DNA of 64,000 nt from Crocinitomix catalasitica ATCC 23190 (GTDB lineage: Bacteria; Bacteroidota; Bacteroidia; Flavobacteriales_D; Crocinitomicaceae): the NCBI RefSeq assembly GCF_000621625.1, contig NZ_JHXV01000022.1, positions 24,612 through 88,611 of the forward strand, written 5' to 3'. The notes under the pieces are model-generated. The model saw only the letters and a list, made by a program, of their open reading frames with translations. It did not search any database and had not been told where the DNA came from. Of the stretch, positions 28,343 through 35,425 are shown piece by piece. Position numbers and translations under genes: made by a program. Position 1 is the first letter of the stretch. Every line of letters starts with the position of its first letter.

Positions 28343-29345
28343 GCCGGGCGATTGTATCGTATGGCTTTTAGTAAAAAGCTAGGGATAAGTTGGTGGATTA
28401 ATTTTGTTTAAACTCCACTAACCACGCGATGCAATCACGCGGGATCCTCAAGGAATAATTTTGGAGGTTTTCTTTTCGGAGCCAAGTAGAGGAATATAGC
28501 GTCTTTTGGCAGCTATCTTTTCCTCGAAACTTATTAGTTTAATCTATTTCGCTGCCGCGCGATTGTATCGGGTGGCTTTTAGTTATTCGCTAGGGATAAG
28601 TTGGTGGATTAATTTTGTTTAAACTCCACTAACCACGCGATGCAATCACGCGGGATCCTCAAGGAATAATTTTGGAGGTTTTCTTTTCGGAGCCAAGTAG
28701 AGGAATATAGCGTCTTTTGGCAGCTATCTTTTCCTCGAAACTTAATACTTTAATCTATTTCGCTGCCGGGCGATTGTATCGCGTGGCTTTTAGTTAATAG
28801 CAAGGGATAAATCCGAGAAATAATTTTTATTCAAATTCCCGTAACCACGCGATGCAATCGCGCGGGATCCTCAAGGAATAATGTTTTTTGGAGGTTATCT
28901 TTTCGGAACCGAGTAGAGGAATAAAGATTCTTTAGGCTACTATTTTTTACTCGAAACTTATTAGTTTAATCTATTTCGCTGCCGCGCGATTGTATCGGGT
29001 GGCTTTTAGTTATTCGCTAGGGATAAGTTGGTGGATTAATTTTGTTTAAACTCCACTAACCACGCGATGCAATCACGCGGGATCCTCAAGGAATAATTTT
29101 GGAGGTTTTCTTTTCGGAGCCAAGTAGAGGAATATAGCGTCTTTTGGCAGCTATCTTTTCCTCGAAACTTATTAGTTTAATCTATTTCGCTGCCGCGCGA
29201 TTGTATCGCGTGGCTTTTAGTTATTAGCAAGGGATAAGTCGACGAATTAATTTTGTTTAAACTCCCATAACCACGCTATGCAATCGCGCGGGATCCTCAA
29301 GTAATAATGTTTTTTGGAGGTTTTCTTTTCGGAGCCGAGTAGAGG
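28343..29345. repeat. Tandem array of five 211-216 bp hairpin repeats (family A)
   Basis: Unit starts, taken at CGATTG, are 28349, 28560, 28771, 28987 and 29198, so periods are 211, 211, 216 and 211. Each unit has a long hairpin: 5' arm of the type GCGCGATTGTATCGCGTGG and 3' arm of the type CCACGCGATGCAATCGCGC about 55 nt later. Then come GGGATCCTCAAG, a GGAGGTT(T/A)TCTTTTCGGA block, and a second weak hairpin (GGCAGC with GCTGCC) spanning into the next unit. Units 2 and 4 are identical over 185 nt (28560-28744 and 28987-29171); units 1, 2 and 4 form one subtype and 3 and 5 another. Unit 5 breaks off at about 29345. No open frame is conserved. A sixth copy is at 32986-33140. Confidence 0.9.
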
Positions 29346-29380
29346 AAAAGATGACCCATTGTCGAGGTAAGGTGAGTAAT

Positions 29381-29422
29381 TGACCCTGCACCGCCCTGAG
29401 CGTCAGTCGAAGGGTAGGGTCA
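29381..29422. repeat. Imperfect stem-loop between the array and the B element
   Basis: TGACCCT (29381-29387) pairs with AGGGTCA (29416-29422), with an inner CCCT/AGGG pair around GAGCGTCAGTCGA. The core CCCTGAGCG...TCGAAGGG resembles a palindromic repeat I remember from many bacterial genomes. It is not followed by a T run, so it is not a classical terminator. Confidence 0.5.
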
Positions 29423-29495
29423 CATATTCCCCTCTTGTGAATATCAATATTTAGGAGGACTATAAAAAATCTATTTATAACTCAACCCCACTTCT

Positions 29496-29601
29496 CGCGT
29501 TAGCGATAGCAGTGGATATCCTTTTTGTTCTGTCCGCTATAGCGGTATGGACAAAAAGATAAGAACGAATAGCGCGACCCCGCACCTGCGGGGTAACGCC
29601 C
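29496..29601 (+). repeat. Palindromic intergenic repeat, family B (copy 2)
   Basis: CGCGTTAGCGATAGCAGTGG and ATATCC, then a hairpin (CTTTTTGTTCTGTCCGC pairing with GCGGTATGGACAAAAAG), GATAAGAACGAATAGCGCG, a second hairpin (CCCCGCACCTGCGGGG) and TAACGCCC. The order and flanks match 33170-33277 almost base for base while the stem sequences vary. Confidence 0.75.
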
Positions 29602-29690
29602 AAAAAATTATAATGAATACACTTACCTCGGGTGCATTATAAGAGTCTTTACTCTTTAGTGTTTACTCTTTTTTCTTTAAAAAAAGTTAC

Positions 29691-29724
29691 CTTTTCGTTT
29701 TCATTACATCTTAGGGAAAGAAAC
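29691..29724 (+). promoter_or_regulatory. Leader/promoter region of the ECF sigma operon
   Basis: The block GTTACCTTTTCG, 15 bp, then AGGGAAAGAA ends 4 bp before the sigma-factor ATG. A near copy is at 28295-28328, and the same two blocks (ACCTTTTCG, 17 bp, AGGGAAAGAA) precede the VWA gene at 33458. It may be the promoter recognised by the encoded sigma factor, a translation-initiation leader, or both. Confidence 0.45.
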
Positions 29725-29728
29725 AAAA

Positions 29729-30295
29729 ATGAATCAAACAAAAATTATAGAACAATTGAAAAGTGGGAAGCAAGAAAGGGCTTTTACACAATTGTACCGT
29801 TATTACCCTAAGATTGAAAAGCATATTATAATCAATTCAGGATCTAAAGAAGAGGCTTTGGATATTTTTCAAGAAGGATTAATTGTCTTGTTTAATAAGG
29901 CAAAAACAATCACTAAAAATGACAATGTACAGATTGGCGGCTTTTTAATTAATACCTGCAAACTATTATGGAGTAATGAGCTCCGTAAGAAAAATGTACG
30001 AAAAGGATCAGGTGATACAGCACTAAAAGATTTAGCTTATCAAGATGAAATAGAAAATCAACTCATAAAAGAAAGTAGATTCAAGATTATTGATGAAGTA
30101 TTAAAACAACTCGGAGAAAAATGTAAAAACATATTAGCCGCTTTTTATTATAAGCAACTGTCGATGGACGCAATAGCCAAAAAGTTTGGGTATAAATCGG
30201 TACAATCTGCCAAAACACAGAAATTCAAATGCATGGAATCTGCACGCGAATTATCAAAGGCAATTGAGAACCAAAATTTAAACCTTAAAAACTAG
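29729..30295 (+). CDS. ECF-type sigma-70 family RNA polymerase sigma factor
   Basis: 188 aa, the size of group 4 sigma factors. Region 2 runs about 10-90, with the -10-binding helix around EEALDIFQEGLIVLFNKA (about 47-64) and the aromatic-rich LLWSNELRKKN. Region 4 runs about 115-178 with a helix-turn-helix (LSMDAIAKKFGYKSVQSAKTQK). The next gene starts 4 bp after the stop and encodes a membrane protein whose first 70 residues look like an anti-sigma domain, so this is a typical sigma/anti-sigma pair. It probably controls its own operon; a leader resembling its own precedes the VWA gene at 33458. Confidence 0.9.
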   Translation: MNQTKIIEQLKSGKQERAFTQLYRYYPKIEKHIIINSGSKEEALDIFQEGLIVLFNKAKTITKNDNVQIGGFLINTCKLLWSNELRKKNVRKGSGDTALKDLAYQDEIENQLIKESRFKIIDEVLKQLGEKCKNILAAFYYKQLSMDAIAKKFGYKSVQSAKTQKFKCMESARELSKAIENQNLNLKN

Positions 30296-30299
30296 AACC

Positions 30300-32879
30300 A
30301 TGCGACAAGAACTTAAAATAATTGAAGAAATAGAAGCGTATATGATGGATGCATTAAATCCGGAACAAAAGTCTTTATTTGAAGACAAGTTGACGAATAA
30401 TAGTGAATTAAAAGATCAGTATGACTTTCAAAAAGATTTGGTTGAAGGCATTCAGCGATTAGGTCTTAAAAATGATGCCATTCGCGCTAGGAAAAAGTAT
30501 GTATTCCAAAAAGTTTTAAAAATTGGAGCTGTTATAATCTTAGTCGCAGCTTTAACTGGATTTGCAATTAGTCAATTCGAATCTGCATCTGAGAATAGTG
30601 AAGATCAGTTTGAAAATGTGGCCGTTGAAACTATCAATACAATACATCTTCTGGAGAATGATAGTTTGTTTGCGGAACCCAACACGATGCTCGATCAACA
30701 GTTTTTTGATCTCAATACAAAACGTGATACGGTGATTGAAACTGCCGGAGGAGCGGTGATTTTTGTTCCTGCTAATTCGTTTGATACAGATTTGAATGAG
30801 GTGAATTTTCTTGTTCAAGAAGCCTTAAAAGTCGAAGATATTTTGCTTGCTGGATTGAGTACAGAAACAATGGAAGGAGACAGTTTAGAAAGTGGCGGAA
30901 TGCTTTATTTTGATGCTTTTGCTAAGGATAAACGTATTGGTTTACGTAATGATTTGATTGTTGATATTCCTGCATATACTGATAAACCTGAAATGATGTT
31001 CTACGATGGCAAGAAGATGGATAATGGTGAAATTAAATGGACCAACCCCAAGCCTTTTGAACGTCCTTTAAAAGCAGTAGATATTTTGACTTTAGATTTT
31101 TATCCGCCAAAATATGAACCTAAAATGGACGAATGGGGTTATTTGAATAAGGACTTTAAGGATAGTTTGTATTATTCGTTTGGGGATGAGTTTGGAAATG
31201 TGTCTATTCCTGATACCGCAGGACTTCAAGAATTATTGATTGGTACGATTAGTCCTACACTTATGTTTATGCCGTTCCCGCAGGATGATCTTTATCATTC
31301 AAAAGTACAAATAGACTCTTCTATTGCAATAAATGAATCCCAACGTTTATGCGGTTTAAACCCGATTCTCGTTAAAACAATTTGGAATAGGACCTTTAAC
31401 AATACCAATTTAGCGACTAAAGAATTCGAGGCACGGATGCCATTGATTCATGAATCTTGTGATGATGCTATTTTAGAATTGTACATCAAGAATTTAGATA
31501 AGAAATTAGCAACAGTCGACTCGATGGCGATGAGACGAACAAGCGGATCATTGCGTCGAAAATTTGCAGCTTTTGCCAAATTGAATCAAGGTAAGGTTGA
31601 TGTTTCAACAAAGGCGGGGAATAAATTGGCTGATTATTACCGCAAAAAAAGTAAAGAATTCTCGGCATCCATTAAAACGGCACAGAAGGAATTTTGGGAT
31701 GAACAAAATGATTTAGATCAGAAGTATATTGATCAGAATGCAAAAGCAAATAAAAACTCGAATCAAAGTCGCAAAGATTTGCAGGCAGCAGAAACCAAAT
31801 TTATTTCGGACAAAGTATACAAAGCTTTGGATATGGATAAAAAAGGAAAACCGAATAATCGTAATATCCAATTGGGCAATCGTGGTTCAAATACTGGAAA
31901 TGTAGCTTCCGCATTAATAGAACCAGAAGAGCCGGTACATAATTCGGTTATCGTTCCACCGAGCCGACCAATTGTTAGAGCCAATGTGAGTAATTTAGGT
32001 TGGTATAATGTTGATTGTTTGATGTCTTTAAGTCAAATGAGAACAACAGCTAAAATTAAAGGGAACAATAGAACGACAACTGTCAGTTTTGCGCCTTGGC
32101 AACTGAATATAGCGAATAACGAAGCTTTTGATAAGGTGACGGTCTATATGATTCCGAAACAATTTACTTCTTATGTAAAGTTGTATCAATCCAATAACAA
32201 CTATAAATATAGTTTGAATAATGATTTAGCGTATGATGTTGTTGTCATAGCTTGGAGTGGTGATAACTTTTATGCAAGCTCGGTAAAAGTAAAGGGAAGC
32301 AATCAAACAGTTCAGTTAAAACAAGCTAAGATGAAGGATTGGAAAAAATCAATCGCGAATAATTTTGAGTCTATTACTAATTTTAGTGATGAGATTGACT
32401 TTCAAGAATTTGTGCAAACGGATCAAAAGCGGCAGAATACTAATCAAGCCAAACGCGATTTAAAGCGTAAAATCAGGCCTTATATTTTTGATTGTAATTG
32501 TGCGGTGGAGCAAGATGATATTGAAATTGTATCTGTTGAGCATTTGTCTAATATTAGGAATCAACGAGCTATACTAGCCAGTGAGGACGAGCCGCGTTTT
32601 CCTGGAGGTGAAAGAGAAATGTCTCAATTTGTGGCAAATAATATTAAACTACCAAATATAGATAACTTAACTATTAATAATAGTACAGTTTATGTGAGTT
32701 TTTTAGTAACCGAAACGGGAGAACTAAAGAATGTTAATACGATAAGAGGGGTACATCCATTAATTGATGAAGAAGTTATGCGTGTTGTTAAGTCTATGCC
32801 GAAATGGACACCCGCACAGCAAGATGGTAAAGCTGTGGCTGTTGAATTTACTCTTCCAGTAAATGTTCGTTATAATTGA
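30300..32879 (+). CDS. Anti-sigma-like membrane protein fused to a TonB C-terminal domain
   Basis: 859 aa. Residues 1-70 form a cytoplasmic, helical, acidic domain (IIEEIEAYMMDALNPEQKSLFEDKL) of the type found at the N-terminus of Bacteroidota anti-sigma factors. One membrane helix follows at about 74-93 (KIGAVIILVAALTGFAI). The large periplasmic part begins with a beta-rich segment containing GGAVIFVPANSF (about 146-157). A basic, Gln/Lys-rich coiled stretch (about 410-520) follows. The last about 95 residues (PRFPGGEREMSQFV to WTPAQQDGKAVAVEFTLPVNV) are a TonB C-terminal domain. This architecture would let one protein hold the sigma factor inside and touch outer-membrane receptors outside. 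The signal is unknown. Confidence 0.85.
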   Translation: MRQELKIIEEIEAYMMDALNPEQKSLFEDKLTNNSELKDQYDFQKDLVEGIQRLGLKNDAIRARKKYVFQKVLKIGAVIILVAALTGFAISQFESASENSEDQFENVAVETINTIHLLENDSLFAEPNTMLDQQFFDLNTKRDTVIETAGGAVIFVPANSFDTDLNEVNFLVQEALKVEDILLAGLSTETMEGDSLESGGMLYFDAFAKDKRIGLRNDLIVDIPAYTDKPEMMFYDGKKMDNGEIKWTNPKPFERPLKAVDILTLDFYPPKYEPKMDEWGYLNKDFKDSLYYSFGDEFGNVSIPDTAGLQELLIGTISPTLMFMPFPQDDLYHSKVQIDSSIAINESQRLCGLNPILVKTIWNRTFNNTNLATKEFEARMPLIHESCDDAILELYIKNLDKKLATVDSMAMRRTSGSLRRKFAAFAKLNQGKVDVSTKAGNKLADYYRKKSKEFSASIKTAQKEFWDEQNDLDQKYIDQNAKANKNSNQSRKDLQAAETKFISDKVYKALDMDKKGKPNNRNIQLGNRGSNTGNVASALIEPEEPVHNSVIVPPSRPIVRANVSNLGWYNVDCLMSLSQMRTTAKIKGNNRTTTVSFAPWQLNIANNEAFDKVTVYMIPKQFTSYVKLYQSNNNYKYSLNNDLAYDVVVIAWSGDNFYASSVKVKGSNQTVQLKQAKMKDWKKSIANNFESITNFSDEIDFQEFVQTDQKRQNTNQAKRDLKRKIRPYIFDCNCAVEQDDIEIVSVEHLSNIRNQRAILASEDEPRFPGGEREMSQFVANNIKLPNIDNLTINNSTVYVSFLVTETGELKNVNTIRGVHPLIDEEVMRVVKSMPKWTPAQQDGKAVAVEFTLPVNVRYN

Positions 32880-32985
32880 ATTTAAAATAAAAAAACGGGT
32901 TTTGCTAAAGGTTTTGACGGCAAAGAATTTAATATTAAAGGTTTCGTATTTTTTATTCGAAATTTAATAGTTTACTCTATTTCGC

Positions 32986-33140
32986 TGCCGCGCGATTGTT
33001 TCGCGTGGCTTTTTAGTTATTAGCAAGGGATAAGTCCATGAATTATTTTTGTTCAAACATTCGTAACCACGCGATGCAATCGCGAGGGATCCTATAGGAA
33101 TAATTATTTTTTGGAGGTTATCTTTTCTCGAGTAGGTGAG
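32986..33140. repeat. Family A hairpin repeat, solitary copy 6
   Basis: 5' arm GCGCGATTGTTTCGCGTGG (32990-33008) and 3' arm CCACGCGATGCAATCGCG (33067-33084). The inner stem here is ATGAAT with ATTCGT, different in sequence from the array units but still able to pair. GGATCCTATAGGAATAA and TTTTTTGGAGGTTATC follow, as in array unit 3. Confidence 0.8.
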
Positions 33141-33169
33141 ACTAATAAACATTAATACGATTCCAAGTT

Positions 33170-33277
33170 CGCGTTAGCGATAGCAGTGGATATCCTTTTT
33201 TTATCCATCCGCGTCAGTCGGAGGATAAAAAAAGATAAGAACGAATAGCGCGACCCCGCACCTCCGGGGTAACGCCC
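33170..33277 (+). repeat. Palindromic intergenic repeat, family B (copy 3)
   Basis: Begins CGCGTTAGCGATAGCAGTGG, then a hairpin (CTTTTTTTATCC with GGATAAAAAAAG), GATAAGAACGAATAGCGCG, CCCCGCACCTCCGGGG and TAACGCCC. The flanks match copy 2 at 29496, with different stem sequence. Confidence 0.75.
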
Positions 33278-33362
33278 AATTTTAGAAAATAAGATACTTT
33301 TAATAATTTATACACCTCAGTTCTAACACATACATCAGGCTATCAACTCAAGACTAATAACT

Positions 33363-33408
33363 ATTTTACCCCATCTAAAAAAGGAAGTTTTTTTAGATGA
33401 GGTAAAAT
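33363..33408. promoter_or_regulatory. Long hairpin upstream of the VWA gene
   Basis: ATTTTACCCCATCTAAAAAA and TTTTTTAGATGAGGTAAAAT form a 20-bp stem with one mismatch (C/A on the plus strand, a G-U pair on the minus) around GGAAG. It could terminate transcription, or act as a regulatory structure or operator 50 bp before the ATG. Confidence 0.5.
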
Positions 33409-33457
33409 TAAATGAACCTTTTCGACTTTGAGTTTTACAGGAGGGAAAGAAGAAATT

Positions 33458-35347
33458 ATGAAAGGTTTAAATATATTATTTGCAATGCTGTTTTTCACTT
33501 CAAGTTTATTTGCAGCGACAAAAACAGGAACAATTAGTGGTTCGATTAAGGATAAATCGAATCAGAATCCGATAGAAGGGGTTTCGGTGAAAATTCAAAA
33601 CGAAGCGGACAAAAAGGAACTTATTGTTTTGACGGATAAGTCAGGGAATTTTGAATTTAAAGATGTGCCTGTTGGTTCTTATTATTTAACGGCAACATTT
33701 ATTGGTTATGCAAAATACCGAAAATCGAATGTGGCGGTACTCGACCAAAAAATTAAAAAAATCAATATTAATTTGGTTGTGAATGTTGCTCCTCCAGAAA
33801 TTGTGATGCATGACGAAGAGGTTGTGATGACGGATAATGTGGCTCCTGTTATGCATATGGAATCTAAATCGAATAGAAGTTATGCACCGACTGGTTTTGC
33901 TGGGAATGGTTTTACAGGTAAACGTGAAAGTGTCTATCACAATACCGAATCTTATGCAGGCATGGATGAAAATAGATTTAAGGAAGTTGCTTTAAGTCCG
34001 CTGTCTACTTTTGCTGCTGATGTGGATGCTGCATCATATTCTAATATTCGTCGTTTTTTAAGTACGGGGGTTAAACCAGATAAAGGTGCTGTTCGTGTTG
34101 AAGAGATGATTAATTATTTCACTTACGACTATCCGCAACCTAAAGGAGACGATCCATTTTCAATTACAACAGAAATTGGTGATTGCCCATGGAGTGATAA
34201 TAAATTAGTACATATTGGCTTACAAGGTAAGCGCATTGAAACGGATAATTTGCCTCCGAGTAATTTAGTTTTTCTATTGGATGTTTCAGGTTCGATGGGG
34301 ACACCAAATAAATTGCCTTTATTAAAAAAGTCATTTAAGATGCTTGTAAACGAGTTGGGCGAGAAAGATAGAATTGCAATCGTTGTTTATGCTGGGGCTG
34401 CAGGAACGGTCTTAGAATCGACCACAGCGGATAATAAAGAGACAATATTGGATGCATTAGACAAATTAAACGCTGGAGGATCAACGGCAGGTGGCCAAGG
34501 AATTGAATTGGCTTATAAAGTTGCCCAAGAACATTTTATTAAAGGCGGAAATAACCGTGTGATTTTAGCAACTGATGGCGATTTTAATATTGGAATGAGT
34601 TCGGATGCTGCGATGAAAGATTTGATTGAAAAGAAAAGAGCGACGGGTGTTTTCTTGACTTGTTTAGGTTTTGGAACGGGGAATATCAAGGATTCTAAAA
34701 TGGAAATGTTGGCGAATAAAGGGAATGGAAACTATGCTTATATCGACAATGTTTTTGAAGCGAAAAAAGTCTTGGTGACTGAAATGGGAGCGACGCTATT
34801 AACGATTGCGAAGGATGTAAAAATTCAGGTTGAATTTAACCCATCGATTGTTTCGTCATACAGATTAGTGGGATATGAAAACAGATTGCTAAATGCTGAA
34901 GATTTTAATGATGATACAAAAGATGCTGGTGAAATAGGAGCTGGTCATTCGGTAACTGCATTGTACGAAGTTGTATTGGTTGGTGACGAAGAGCCTTCAA
35001 AGGATCAATTGCGTTACCAGGAAGCAAATAAAGATAAAGCAAAAACGTACGGGAATGAAATTCTAACGGTTAAGTTCCGTTATAAACAACCAGATGGTGA
35101 TGTGAGTAAATTGATAGAAAGAAACCTAGAAAACAAGATCACATCGAAGGCTGCATTGTCGAATAACTTTAATTTCTCAGCAGCGGTTGCTGGTCTTGGA
35201 ATGTTGTTACGAGAATCAGAATTTAGTAAAGATTTAACTTATGATGATGTGTATCAATTGGCTGTAAAAAGTAAAGGGGATGATAAGAATGGCTATAGAG
35301 CTGAGTTTATTCGTATGGTTGAAGCAGCTGAATTGATTTATAATTAG
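33458..35347 (+). CDS. YfbK-like VWA protein with carboxypeptidase-regulatory domain
   Basis: 629 aa. I start at ATG 33458 because it opens a good signal peptide (MKGLNILFAMLFFTSSLFA); the in-frame ATG at 33428 adds MSFTGGKEEI and covers the AGGGAAAGAA block. Domains: CarboxypepD_reg-like about 22-105 (GSIKDKSNQNPIEGVSVKI); YfbK N-terminal domain about 175-260 (LSTFAADVDAASYSNIRRFL, INYFTYDYP); VWA about 270-450 with MIDAS residues in LLDVSGSMG and ATDGDFN; a DUF3520-like C-terminal region to 629 (VTALYEVVLVGDEE, LTVKFRYKQPDG). Members are exported and of unknown role. The leader resembles that of the ECF sigma operon. A terminator follows. Confidence 0.88.
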   Translation: MKGLNILFAMLFFTSSLFAATKTGTISGSIKDKSNQNPIEGVSVKIQNEADKKELIVLTDKSGNFEFKDVPVGSYYLTATFIGYAKYRKSNVAVLDQKIKKININLVVNVAPPEIVMHDEEVVMTDNVAPVMHMESKSNRSYAPTGFAGNGFTGKRESVYHNTESYAGMDENRFKEVALSPLSTFAADVDAASYSNIRRFLSTGVKPDKGAVRVEEMINYFTYDYPQPKGDDPFSITTEIGDCPWSDNKLVHIGLQGKRIETDNLPPSNLVFLLDVSGSMGTPNKLPLLKKSFKMLVNELGEKDRIAIVVYAGAAGTVLESTTADNKETILDALDKLNAGGSTAGGQGIELAYKVAQEHFIKGGNNRVILATDGDFNIGMSSDAAMKDLIEKKRATGVFLTCLGFGTGNIKDSKMEMLANKGNGNYAYIDNVFEAKKVLVTEMGATLLTIAKDVKIQVEFNPSIVSSYRLVGYENRLLNAEDFNDDTKDAGEIGAGHSVTALYEVVLVGDEEPSKDQLRYQEANKDKAKTYGNEILTVKFRYKQPDGDVSKLIERNLENKITSKAALSNNFNFSAAVAGLGMLLRESEFSKDLTYDDVYQLAVKSKGDDKNGYRAEFIRMVEAAELIYN

Positions 35348-35374
35348 AACTAAACTATTAGTTGAAGAAATATA

Positions 35375-35409
35375 AAAAGGGTTGGCACATTTTGCGCCAA
35401 CCCTTTTAT
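35375..35409. terminator. Bidirectional terminator between convergent genes
   Basis: AAAAGGGTTGGC and GCCAACCCTTTT form a 12-bp stem around ACATTTTGC. There are A and T tracts on both sides, suiting the VWA gene and the convergent T9SS gene. Confidence 0.85.
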
Positions 35410-35425
35410 TATTTATTAAAAGCTA

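Larger units (their letters stand above)
32880..33457. other. Intergenic region carrying single copies of both repeat families
   Basis: Between the anti-sigma gene and the VWA gene there is no gene. It holds a family A repeat (32986-33140), a family B element (33170-33277), a long hairpin (33363-33408) and the leader ACCTTTTCG-17 bp-AGGGAAAGAA (33416-33451). Confidence 0.7.

Noticed and set aside
28343..29345. CRISPR array
   Set aside because: The repeat period is 211-216 bp with no short repeat/unique spacer alternation, and there are no cas genes.
28343..29345. Integron attC cassette array or retron
   Set aside because: No integrase or reverse transcriptase gene is in the window, units carry no cassette frames, and no attC core sites (GTTRRRY/RYYYAAC pairs) stand out.
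32964..33152. 62-codon minus-strand frame
   Set aside because: It lies wholly inside the solitary family A hairpin repeat and is not kept open in the other copies.
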